From assembly GCA_011773575.1 (NCBI GenBank), contig WVXJ01000108.1:2220-7517 (forward strand): a stretch of DNA of 5,298 bases, in the 5' to 3' direction. A model generated the notes under the pieces. It saw nothing but the letters and a program-made list of their open reading frames with translations, had not been told where the DNA came from and did not search any database. This document shows, piece by piece, positions 1-5,298 of the stretch; the first letter of the stretch is position 1, and the number at the start of each line of letters is the position of its first letter. The stretch is from Armatimonadota bacterium (GTDB lineage: Bacteria > Armatimonadota > Hebobacteria > Hebobacterales > WVXJ01). The position numbers were made by a program, and so were the translations under genes.

Positions 1-1139
1 CGATAGAGAACCGCGAATTCGGAGAGAGCGAGGTTTTCTCTGGCTTGAAGTTCTTCTATGCAGGAGGCGACGAATACCGCCTCTTGGGTTTCATCCGAAG
101 TTTCTTGGCAGAAGATGAGTTCACCGGCCTGGGCCTCGGTCCACAGTTTCTTCTCCCGACGGGCGGCATTGTGGCGGATCACCTCCCAGGCGGCGGAGAG
201 GATATTGCCGGTGGAGCGGTAGTTCTGCTCCAGTTTGATGACCTTGGCATCGGCGAAGTCCTGGTCGAATTTCAGAATGATGCGGGAATCGGCGCCCCGC
301 CAGCCATAGATGGACTGGTCATCATCGCCCACGACACAGAGGTTGCGGTATTTCTGCGCGAGCAGAGAGATGAGCCGGTATTGAGCGAAGTTGATGTCCT
401 GGTATTCATCCACCAGGAGGTAGCGGAATCTGTCTTGTAGGGTTTCCAGGATGTCCGGGTTTGCCTCCAGGAGTTGGACACATCGCATAATGAGATCATC
501 GAAGTCGAGGGCCTGGTTTTCGCCGAGTTTTCGCTGGTATAGGTAATAAACTTCAGAGGTTTGCTGTTCGAAGAGATTGCCGGCGGTCTGCTGGAAACGG
601 CGGGGGTCAATGAGTTCGTTCTTGGCGTGGCTGATTTTGTCGAGGACGCGGGCGGGCTGGAGAATGTCGGGGCTGAATCCGAGTTCTTTGATACAGTCCT
701 TGACGAGAGTGGTTTGCTCGGATTCGCCGAAGATGGAGTAATTCGGTGTAAGGTTGGCTTTTTCCGCGTAATAGCGCAGCAGCCGGGAGCAAATGGCGTG
801 GAAAGTGCCGATCCACATATCCCGCCGCATGTACCCCAAGAGGCCGGCAATGCGCTCTTTCATCTCATTGGCGGCTTTGTTGGTGAAGGTGACGCAGAGG
901 ATGTTGGCGGGAGGGATATTGCGGCAGCGAACCAGATAGGCGGCGCGGTGGGTAAGAACCCGGGTCTTGCCACTTCCCGCGCCGGCAAAGACGAGCAACG
1001 GCCCGTCACCATGAAGGACGGCCTCCCGCTGGCGTTCGTTCAGACAACCGAGTATATCCTCCGCAGCCTTGGGAAGAGAAGGAACGTTTTTCTCGGCCTT
1101 GGAGGAATGATGCAGAGAAGGTAATTCCTGCTGTGACAT
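1..1139 (-). CDS. uvrD: UvrD/PcrA-type SF1A 3'-5' DNA helicase, N-terminal part (runs off left edge)
   Basis: ATP-driven 3'-5' DNA helicase of the UvrD/PcrA family, which removes incised strands in nucleotide-excision and mismatch repair and strips proteins from DNA. The frame stays open from ATG at 1139 to the window edge, giving 379 residues of a family usually about 650-750 long. Visible SF1A motifs, in order: Q motif LNERQREAV (33-41), Walker A AGAGSGKT (52-59), motif Ia TFTNKAANEM (84-93), Ib GTFHAICSRLLR (111-122), Ic LDFDDL (211-216), Walker B/motif II DEYQDIN (244-250), motif III VVGDDDQSIYGWRGAD (269-284) and motif IV LEQNYRST (303-310). The remaining helicase motifs must lie beyond the edge. 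The start has a GAGG ribosome binding site seven bases upstream and no alternative Met before the Q motif. This leaves a non-conserved N-terminal tail of about 30 residues. UvrD and PcrA cannot be told apart here; Rep is less likely but not excluded. Confidence 0.96.
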   Translation of the reverse strand, partial: MSQQELPSLHHSSKAEKNVPSLPKAAEDILGCLNERQREAVLHGDGPLLVFAGAGSGKTRVLTHRAAYLVRCRNIPPANILCVTFTNKAANEMKERIAGLLGYMRRDMWIGTFHAICSRLLRYYAEKANLTPNYSIFGESEQTTLVKDCIKELGFSPDILQPARVLDKISHAKNELIDPRRFQQTAGNLFEQQTSEVYYLYQRKLGENQALDFDDLIMRCVQLLEANPDILETLQDRFRYLLVDEYQDINFAQYRLISLLAQKYRNLCVVGDDDQSIYGWRGADSRIILKFDQDFADAKVIKLEQNYRSTGNILSAAWEVIRHNAARREKKLWTEAQAGELIFCQETSDETQEAVFVASCIEELQARENLALSEFAVLY

Positions 1140-1306
1140 GCAGCGACCTCGGGGGCATTATAGCACAGGGAGGAAGTGTTGAGAGTGACAAGAAGCGCAG
1201 GAAACCCTTCGGCGATGCTCAGGGAAATCAAACTCCTGTCCAACGGAGGACATTCGGCGGGGGACAGCGCCCGCGCCCTACAAAGGCCGGCAGTCTATTC
1301 TGGGCA
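1140..1306. other. Intergenic region with degenerate dispersed-repeat units
   Basis: This 167-base gap separates the stop of the 743-residue protein (1307-1309) from the uvrD start. It contains three blocks shared with the repeat mosaic right of nadE. CCCTTCGGC-N3-GCTCAGG at 1205-1223 matches 5113-5131 at 16 of 19 positions with the same spacing. ATTCGGCGGGGG at 1252-1263 is identical to 5101-5112. CGCCCTACA at 1274-1282 is identical to 5171-5179. No hairpin followed by a T-run was found that would terminate the upstream gene. No coding sequence is supported here. Confidence 0.6.
1157..1165 (-). promoter_or_regulatory. Extended -10 promoter candidate for uvrD
   Basis: Minus strand reads TGCTATAAT, a perfect extended -10 (TGnTATAAT). 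The hexamer 17 bases upstream (CTCTCA, 1180-1185) is a poor -35, which extended -10 promoters tolerate. The predicted start near 1150 would leave a leader of about 11 bases beginning at the GAGG ribosome binding site (1147-1150). The match is good, but function is inferred and the leader is unusually short. Confidence 0.5.
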
Positions 1307-3538
1307 CTAGAAGGTGGGCGTTTCCTTCAACACCATCACATGGCCGTCGACAAAGCCGAAGTTGTTGCCGCCTTCGTGGCGGGGCGGAACGGCAACGGCA
1401 CCGCTGTCACCCCTTGGGTTGGGGCCTGGATGGGCGGCTTCAAAGACGAGGACAGTTGACTCCGGATTGGGCATATCACTCAACTTCTTGCCGCTGAGGG
1501 CAGCGTTCATTCCGTAACTAGATTTTGCGCCAGAGGAATCGTTGAGACAGCAGAGCGCTCTCTGGCTTGTGAGGTAAGGCTGAATCTCCTCAGTCCAGCG
1601 GCTCGCCTCCGGAAGCCGGTCATCATGATCGGCCGCGAACATCATCATCGCCGTAGTGATTTGTCTTACATCGCTCAAACAGTTGGCCTGTCTGGATTTA
1701 CCCCGGCCTTGTGAGATGGTCGAATCCAAGGCTTTGATGAATTCGGCGAGATCAACTTCTATATAGGTCAGGGAGCGCGAACCATCCGGAATCAAGGCCT
1801 CCGCCGCGGCCAGGGACTTGAAGGAGGCCACCACATTGGCGCCAGGCTCGCCCTCGACTTCCGCGACGATGCGGCTGGGTTCGGCGAATACCAAAGACAT
1901 GGGATCGCTGGGGAGAGTTTCTTTTAGCCGCTTGAAGGTTGGATTTTCGACGATAGAATCACTCGTCTGGCGAGCTGCAGCGAGCACTTTCTCCAGCGCG
2001 CTGGGGCTGGAGGTGAGGACGGCGATCTTCCCTACTTGTCCCAGACAAAGGCTGACCGGGAACCCCGGCATGACGAGGATATGATATGTGGCTTCTCCGG
2101 ACCGTTTTTTCTGCCAGGAGACAGGCATCGGGAAGCCTTGTTTCTTGATCAAGGATTGCACCGCGCTGCGCAGAGTGGCGAGTTTTGCTTGCAGGGTGGC
2201 CTCGTCTTTGTCTTCTATGATGAGGGCGAAGTCGAGGGGCAATGTACCCGGTGTCGCCTGGTCCGGACTAAGGCGGACATCGAAGATACTCAAGGCGAAT
2301 TCGCCGCTCATCCAGCCGATGATATCCTCTTTGAAATCTAGGCCGCTTGCCTGTTTGAGGCCTTTCTCCATCTCGGCAATGGGGTCAACTGGGAGATCCT
2401 TTGATGAAGCTTTGAAGAGTTGTTCGAATATCTGCCAGTATGCCGCCGGACTTGGAATGGCGAGGGCAACAACGCTTTCTTTGGGGAGGAATTGAAACGC
2501 CCTTCCGCCCACAGGCGGCAGAGCGGAGATGATCTTTCGCATGGGATCATCGGCCTGCTTGCGGCCCCAGGAGACCGATTCCATCTCTATCTTATCGGGT
2601 GAAACGATTACGCCGCCGGCAAAGGAATCAATGTATTCGTAGGGCTGCAAGGTGAAGGGCATGAAGGCGCCGCCGGGGAGCATCTTTTCCATTCCTTTGG
2701 CAAATGCGGCAAGGTCGAGATAGTACGTAACTACTTGATCTTGAGTCGGATGCGCGAGTTTGGGGATTACCTGTTGGTAGGCCTCGGCATCTGTCAAGGA
2801 ATCTCCTGCGCCATTACTTCTGTCGAGGGCGGCCTTCACCTGTTCGGGCTGGTTGCTGATGAGCACGAGGCTTTCCGTAGTTGCATAGATGAGTTCGTGC
2901 GGCATATTCTTACTGCTGAGGCGCAGCAGTTCGACGTCTTGATAGGATTCCTTTGTGGCTTGCATTCCGGCCTTTTCGGCGATAGAGGCGAGAGAATCCC
3001 GCGCTTTCTTCATGTCCCGGGCGGTGAGGATGGCAAGGAAAGTGGGGATACGCTTGATAGTCGGCGCGGTCGACATCGGCGGGACCATATATCCCATACC
3101 AGGGGAAGACATGGGAGGCATGAAAGGAACGTCGAACTCAGGCATTTCGGTCATGGCAATGGCGTAAACAGGACCCAGCCAGGGCAGTATGTCCTCTTGG
3201 AGGCTTATGCCTGTAGCGCGCAGTTCTTCTTCCAGTCCCTCGCGCGCCTGAGCGATGGCGGCGGATTCTTCCCAGGCATCGATGGTGGGGGCGAATTCCT
3301 TTTGCCGTGCAAGAATGGGTCGGGCGTCAAAGCAGAGGTAAGCCACACTGTCGGCGGGAGCGAGTTTCGCGAGATCGGCGGGGAAAGTGATTGTGGGTGC
3401 GCGCTTACCAAGAAATGCTATGACGGCGAGGATGATGATAATGATCCCCACGCCAATGAGTATGGGTATGAAAATGCGCTTGCGCGGCCGCGCCGGCGGA
3501 GCCGAATTGGCCTGCGTCTGCTCTTCAGAGTTAGTCAT
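1307..3538 (-). CDS. Membrane-anchored protein with two DUF3352-like modules and a C-terminal H-X9-DG pseudopilin-type domain
   Basis: Function unknown; 743 residues. Residues 1-21 are a hydrophilic tail ending in RPRKR, followed by one very hydrophobic helix (about 22-43). By the positive-inside rule this is a signal anchor with the rest of the protein outside the cytoplasm. Residues of roughly 50-310 and 340-600 look like two copies of one module resembling DUF3352 proteins. Paired landmarks are LAPADSVAYLCFD (59-71) with LPKESVVALAIPS (351-363), GISLQEDILPWLGPVYAIA (110-128) with GLDFKEDIIGWMSGEFALS (399-417), and ESLVLISNQPEQVKAAL (222-238) with GKIAVLTSSPSALEKVL (503-519). The first copy carries a Met/Pro-rich insert (131-160). 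Residues about 615-743 resemble the globular part of DUF1559-like pseudopilins, with CLSDVRQI (620-627), a DHDDRLP segment (637-643) and an H-X9-DG motif at H721/D731-G732. The usual N-terminal prepilin helix and cleavage site are absent. The ATG start has AGGAGA six bases upstream. The DUF3352 assignment is from recall, not a search. Confidence 0.85.
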   Translation of the reverse strand: MTNSEEQTQANSAPPARPRKRIFIPILIGVGIIIIILAVIAFLGKRAPTITFPADLAKLAPADSVAYLCFDARPILARQKEFAPTIDAWEESAAIAQAREGLEEELRATGISLQEDILPWLGPVYAIAMTEMPEFDVPFMPPMSSPGMGYMVPPMSTAPTIKRIPTFLAILTARDMKKARDSLASIAEKAGMQATKESYQDVELLRLSSKNMPHELIYATTESLVLISNQPEQVKAALDRSNGAGDSLTDAEAYQQVIPKLAHPTQDQVVTYYLDLAAFAKGMEKMLPGGAFMPFTLQPYEYIDSFAGGVIVSPDKIEMESVSWGRKQADDPMRKIISALPPVGGRAFQFLPKESVVALAIPSPAAYWQIFEQLFKASSKDLPVDPIAEMEKGLKQASGLDFKEDIIGWMSGEFALSIFDVRLSPDQATPGTLPLDFALIIEDKDEATLQAKLATLRSAVQSLIKKQGFPMPVSWQKKRSGEATYHILVMPGFPVSLCLGQVGKIAVLTSSPSALEKVLAAARQTSDSIVENPTFKRLKETLPSDPMSLVFAEPSRIVAEVEGEPGANVVASFKSLAAAEALIPDGSRSLTYIEVDLAEFIKALDSTISQGRGKSRQANCLSDVRQITTAMMMFAADHDDRLPEASRWTEEIQPYLTSQRALCCLNDSSGAKSSYGMNAALSGKKLSDMPNPESTVLVFEAAHPGPNPRGDSGAVAVPPRHEGGNNFGFVDGHVMVLKETPTF
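1310..1696 (-). other. H-X9-DG pseudopilin-type globular domain (C-terminal part of the 743-residue protein)
   Basis: Residues 615-743. The stretch from SRQANCLSDVRQITTAMMMF has the sequence that in DUF1559-like or type II secretion-like pseudopilins directly follows the N-terminal hydrophobic helix. It continues with an acidic DHDDRLP segment, a YGMN turn (675-678), 'PESTVLVFEA' (692-701) and RHEGGNNFGFVDGH (720-733), where H721 and D731-G732 form H-X9-DG. A cysteine pair (C663, C664) sits where related proteins often have a 'CP' element. This domain normally occurs in stand-alone pseudopilins; here it ends a much larger protein. Confidence 0.75.
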
Positions 3539-3544
3539 TGTAAA

Positions 3545-3550
3545 TCTCCT
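3545..3550 (-). promoter_or_regulatory. Ribosome binding site of the 743-residue protein
   Basis: AGGAGA lies six bases before the ATG at 3538. It is a strong Shine-Dalgarno match and fixes the start just before the basic tail and anchor helix. Confidence 0.8.
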
Positions 3551-3577
3551 GAAAAGGTGTAGTGTCTATCTTAATTG

Positions 3578-3587
3578 CCATATATGG
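3578..3587. repeat. Perfect 10-base palindrome CCATATATGG
   Basis: This perfect palindrome lies 40 to 49 bases upstream of the start of the 743-residue protein, between the hairpin and its ribosome binding site. It could be an operator overlapping a promoter, but no convincing -35/-10 pair is visible here and a palindrome of this size can occur by chance. Confidence 0.3.
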
Positions 3588-3593
3588 AGGGAG

Positions 3594-3616
3594 CGTTCCC
3601 CTTGCGCAGGGGAGCG
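3594..3616 (-). terminator. GC-rich hairpin after tspO, weak terminator candidate
   Basis: An inverted repeat with nine-base arms (3594-3602 and 3608-3616) and a five-base loop lies 17 bases past the tspO stop. Read as the minus-strand transcript it has one A-C mismatch; as a plus-strand transcript that pair is a G-U wobble. No T-run follows in either direction, so it is not a canonical intrinsic terminator. It may instead slow RNA decay or act with a termination factor. Confidence 0.35.
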
Positions 3617-3632
3617 GGGGCGTAGAGAGTAT

Positions 3633-4115
3633 TCAGGCGTTCATTTTCCAGATGGCAAGATTAAGTGAAGCGGCAAAGGATACCCAGAGGAGATAAGGCA
3701 ATAAGAGCCAGCCGGCCGCGGGAACTATGCGCCAGAACAAGACTGTGGTGGCGAGAATGGCGCACCAGAGCAGCAAGATGTCTGCAAAGGCCCAGCCGGG
3801 ACTGTGCAATCCGAAGAAGAGGATGGACCAGAGGACATTGAAGACGAGTTGTATGAAGAAGACTGTAAGCGGGAGGGCTGCGGCAGTGAAGCCGCGGCGA
3901 CGCCATACAAGCCAGGCGGCGATGGCCATGGTGAGATAGAGAAAAGCCCAGACCGGCGCAAAGACCCAATTGGGCGGGTTCCAGGAGGGCTTCTCGAGGG
4001 CTGCGTACCAGCCGCCGATTTCGGTTGTTGTGAAGGCCGCGCCGATTCGAGCGGCTGCGAAGCAGAAGATGATAGAGATGATCAGACCGAGGATCTCACG
4101 AGCCGTTTTGTTCAT
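3633..4115 (-). CDS. tspO: TspO/MBR family tryptophan-rich membrane protein
   Basis: Five-helix membrane protein of the TspO/translocator-protein family, which binds porphyrins and in bacteria is linked to tetrapyrrole handling and stress responses. Its 160 residues match the family length. Helices lie roughly at 8-28, 51-71, 80-101, 106-127 and 134-155. Family signatures are clear: WYAALEKPSWNPPNWVFAPVW (36-56), whose Trp-rich part forms the loop over the ligand pocket, QLVFNVLWSILFF (89-101) with N93 and W96, and PYLLWVSFAASLNLAIWKMN (140-159) with the conserved WVxFAxxLN pattern. The ATG at 4115 is preceded by GGGAGGA with five to six bases of spacing. The gene begins 39 bases after nadE ends, so co-transcription from the nadE promoter is likely. 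The ligand cannot be told from sequence alone. Confidence 0.96.
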   Translation of the reverse strand: MNKTAREILGLIISIIFCFAAARIGAAFTTTEIGGWYAALEKPSWNPPNWVFAPVWAFLYLTMAIAAWLVWRRRGFTAAALPLTVFFIQLVFNVLWSILFFGLHSPGWAFADILLLWCAILATTVLFWRIVPAAGWLLLPYLLWVSFAASLNLAIWKMNA

Positions 4116-4127
4116 AATGTCCTCCCG

Positions 4128-4139
4128 TGACTCCAGTCA
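4128..4139. repeat. Short inverted repeat TGACT-CC-AGTCA before tspO
   Basis: Two perfect five-base half-sites separated by two bases lie in the nadE-tspO gap, one base upstream of the tspO ribosome binding site (4120-4126). It could be a small operator; the two-base gap is too tight for a full hairpin. Chance occurrence is possible. Confidence 0.25.
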
Positions 4140-4154
4140 GCGCAGGCTGCCGAT

Positions 4155-4964
4155 TCACAGCATGGCAATGGTGGGAAGGGAACGTTTCCAGTTGGTGGAG
4201 TCTAGTCTTCGCTTTACGGTCTGGAGTTCCTTCATGTTGAAACCATGTTCGGCGAGTTGCTCGACGGAGCATCCCTCAAGAAGATGGTGAAGGATAAGGT
4301 CGGCCTTGGCATAGGAGATGCCCAAATCCGCTTCATCGGTCTGGCCTATGACAAGGTCGGCAGAGGGATGTTTGTCAATGATTTCATCCGGAATGCCGAG
4401 GTGGCGGGCGAGTGCTCTCACCTGGGTCTTGAAAAGATCGCCGAGGGGGTTGATGGGCGGTGAATCATCTCCGTGGAGAGTGAAATAGCCGAATAGGCGC
4501 TCGGTTTTGTTGCCGGTGCCGACGGGGAGGGCTTTGTATTTCTCGCTCTGGTCGAAAAGAACGATCATGCGGGCGCGGGCCATGACATTGCCGCGGCGGC
4601 GGGCGTCGGCCTCAGGCACATTGGCGAGATAGGCGTCAACCACAGGGGAGATGTCTATGGTGTCTGCGCGGACTCCGAGTTGGTCAATCAACATCCGGGC
4701 ATGGGCGAGGCTGTCCGGGCTGGAGGTCTTGTAGGGCAGGCACAGGGCGATTACATGTTCAGCCCCCAGAGCGCGGGCGCAAAGGGCGGCGGACACTGCA
4801 GAATCCACCCCGCCTGAAAGGCCCATGATTGCATTCTCAAAACCGCGGCCGGTGATTTCGCGGTGGAGGAAAGATTCCAGTTGAGAAGTCACCGCCGGCA
4901 GGTCAAGGCGGAGGGGGGCATCGTTTTCCGGGTCGGGCGAAGTGGGGCGAGATTCTTGGGTCAT
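4155..4964 (-). CDS. nadE: Ammonia-dependent NAD+ synthetase
   Basis: Catalyses the last step of NAD+ synthesis in the cytoplasm: nicotinic acid adenine dinucleotide is adenylated with ATP, then amidated by ammonia. At 269 residues it has only the synthetase domain and lacks the N-terminal CN-hydrolase glutaminase domain of the long form, so ammonia or an external glutaminase should supply nitrogen. Visible motifs: the N-type ATP-pyrophosphatase P-loop SGGVDSA (50-56), GNVMARARM (125-133), GTGNKTE (149-155), GYFTLHGD (159-166), INPLGDLFKTQV (171-182), HPSADL...GQTDEADLGISY (199-218) and the C-terminal KRSLP (260-264). The first 17 residues are a Pro/Asp/Glu-rich tail outside the conserved core. 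The ATG at 4964 has GGAGGGG with seven bases of spacing, supporting this start over Met47, which would cut off the P-loop approach. It is probably the first gene of a nadE-tspO operon. Confidence 0.97.
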   Translation of the reverse strand: MTQESRPTSPDPENDAPLRLDLPAVTSQLESFLHREITGRGFENAIMGLSGGVDSAVSAALCARALGAEHVIALCLPYKTSSPDSLAHARMLIDQLGVRADTIDISPVVDAYLANVPEADARRRGNVMARARMIVLFDQSEKYKALPVGTGNKTERLFGYFTLHGDDSPPINPLGDLFKTQVRALARHLGIPDEIIDKHPSADLVIGQTDEADLGISYAKADLILHHLLEGCSVEQLAEHGFNMKELQTVKRRLDSTNWKRSLPTIAML

Positions 4965-4983
4965 GTTGATTCCCCTCCGCCTA

Positions 4984-4992
4984 TTTATATCA
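4984..4992 (-). promoter_or_regulatory. Extended -10 promoter candidate for nadE-tspO
   Basis: Minus strand reads TGATATAAA, an extended -10 with five of six hexamer matches. The -35 position 17 bases upstream (5007-5012, TTCTCC) is weak. Predicted initiation near 4977 falls at the ribosome binding site (4972-4978), leaving about 13 bases of leader. It is the only AT-rich stretch between the repeats and nadE. Confidence 0.45.
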
Positions 4993-5002
4993 CACGCGGG
5001 AT

Positions 5003-5060
5003 GGGAGGAGAAGGGAGGAGGGTGTCAGGTGTCAGGGGCCAGGTGTCAGGGGGCAGGGGG
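5003..5060. repeat. G-rich short tandem repeats (GGGAGGAG x2, GGTGTCAGG x3)
   Basis: GGGAGGAG occurs at 5003-5010 and 5013-5020. GGTGTCAGG occurs exactly at 5021-5029, 5028-5036 and 5042-5050, followed by a degenerate GGGGGCAGGGGG stretch. The plus strand is almost free of pyrimidine runs here and has several G-tracts of three or more. It lies just upstream of the nadE promoter candidate. Confidence 0.75.
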
Positions 5061-5070
5061 CGGAAGAGCA

Positions 5071-5179
5071 AACCGCAAGGGGCGCAAAGAACGCAGAGTT
5101 ATTCGGCGGGGGCCCTTCGGCTCGGCTCAGGATGAACCGGCCCCTCGGCTTCGCTCGGGGTAAACACCCCCGCCCTACA
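5071..5179. repeat. Mosaic of dispersed intergenic repeat units
   Basis: Three segments adjoin. An AACCGCAAGG...GCGCAAAGAACGCAGAG block (5071-5098) resembles repeats I recall from many environmental genomes. ATTCGGCGGGGG then CCCTTCGGCTCGGCTCAGG (5101-5131) shares units with 1205-1263. CCCCTCGG...TCGGGG followed by a GGGGT-4-ACCCC hairpin (5157-5170) and CGCCCTACA (5171-5179) completes the mosaic. The last hairpin lies about 20 bases beyond the mutS stop but has no T-run. No reading frame here looks coding. Together with 5003-5060 this accounts for nearly all of the nadE-mutS gap. Confidence 0.6.
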
Positions 5180-5191
5180 GAAGATCACCAC

Positions 5192-5298
5192 TCAGTCGCG
5201 GTTGGTAGGTTTCTGTCTCTCCGCCTGGAGGCGGGATTGGATTTCGGCGAGTTTGGTGAGTGCTTCGAGGGGGGTGAGAGAATCAATGTCGAGGGAGG
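5192..5298 (-). CDS. mutS: DNA mismatch repair protein MutS, extreme C-terminus (runs off right edge)
   Basis: Only the last 34 residues are in the window, ending at TGA (5194-5192). They read SLDIDSLTPLEALTKLAEIQ (1-20 of the visible part) followed by a charged tail. The pattern D(I/L)DxLTPLEALxxLxELQ is the characteristic end of MutS, the C-terminal segment linked to oligomerisation that follows the ATPase domain. MutS binds mismatches and recruits MutL. The identification rests on this short motif alone, so it is less certain than for complete genes. No mutL follows within the window; the next gene is nadE after 227 bases. The ATPase and mismatch-binding domains would lie to the right. Confidence 0.8.
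   Translation of the reverse strand, partial: SLDIDSLTPLEALTKLAEIQSRLQAERQKPTNRD

Noticed and set aside
561..1124. Plus-strand frame of 187 residues and minus-strand frame 272-850 within uvrD
   Set aside because: Both overlap the helicase frame, which carries all expected SF1A motifs. The 272-850 frame is Ser/Thr/Pro-rich, typical of an out-of-frame shadow.
2735..3562. Plus-strand reading frame of 275 residues opposite the 743-residue gene
   Set aside because: It is fully antisense to a gene with clear anchor helix, ribosome binding site and domain motifs. Its own translation shows no recognisable motif and is rich in Gly, Arg and His, as expected from reading a GC-rich gene backwards.
3568..3573. 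TAAGAT as -10 for the 743-residue gene
   Set aside because: Only four of six matches, no TG extension, and nothing like a -35 at the right distance (ACGCTC at 3591-3596).
3804..4130. Plus-strand frame opposite tspO
   Set aside because: Antisense to tspO, with a highly acidic low-complexity translation and no motif.
5003..5060. CRISPR array
   Set aside because: The repeated unit is only 9 bases, copies overlap or lie 5 bases apart, and there are no uniform spacers or cas genes.
5141..5170. Intrinsic terminator for mutS
   Set aside because: GGGGT/ACCCC can pair around a four-base loop, but no T-run follows and the hairpin sits inside a repeat unit. It is better described as part of the repeat.

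Overview
All recognisable genes in this window lie on the minus strand. In transcription order, from right to left, they are the 3' end of mutS (mismatch recognition), nadE (ammonia-dependent NAD synthetase), tspO (TspO/MBR five-helix membrane protein), a 743-residue membrane-anchored surface or periplasmic protein, and the 5' two-thirds or so of uvrD/pcrA (SF1A DNA helicase), which runs off the left edge. The long plus-strand reading frames are antisense shadows of these genes.

The organism is a moderately GC-rich bacterium. The best lineage hint is the C-terminus of the 743-residue protein. It carries the H-X9-DG motif and the 'CLSDVRQI...MMMFAADHDDRLP' type segment seen in DUF1559-like pseudopilins. 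From general knowledge these are abundant in Planctomycetota, Verrucomicrobiota/Lentisphaerota and neighbouring phyla such as Hydrogenedentota, Sumerlaeota and Armatimonadota. The intergenic repeats (GGTGTCAGG tandem copies, an 'AACCGCAAGG..GCGCAAAG' segment, and CCCTTCGGC...GCTCAGG units) fit a large, repeat-littered environmental genome. The phylum cannot be fixed from this window.

Layout: 1-1139 uvrD (partial). 1140-1306 intergenic, with an extended -10 promoter candidate for uvrD and degenerate copies of the repeats also seen at the right end. 1307-3538 the 743-residue protein. 3539-3632 intergenic, with its strong ribosome binding site, a hairpin and a CCATATATGG palindrome. 3633-4115 tspO. 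4116-4154 a 39-base gap. 4155-4964 nadE. 4965-5191 promoter candidate plus a mosaic of repeats. 5192-5298 end of mutS.

NadE and tspO are close enough to form a two-gene operon. MutS and UvrD both act in DNA repair but are separated by about 4 kb of unrelated genes, so no shared operon is implied. The most unusual object is the 743-residue protein. It appears to have an N-terminal signal anchor, two copies of a DUF3352-like module, a Met/Pro-rich insert in the first copy, and a pseudopilin-type H-X9-DG head without the usual prepilin N-terminus. No CRISPR array, RNA gene, insertion sequence or phage gene was seen.
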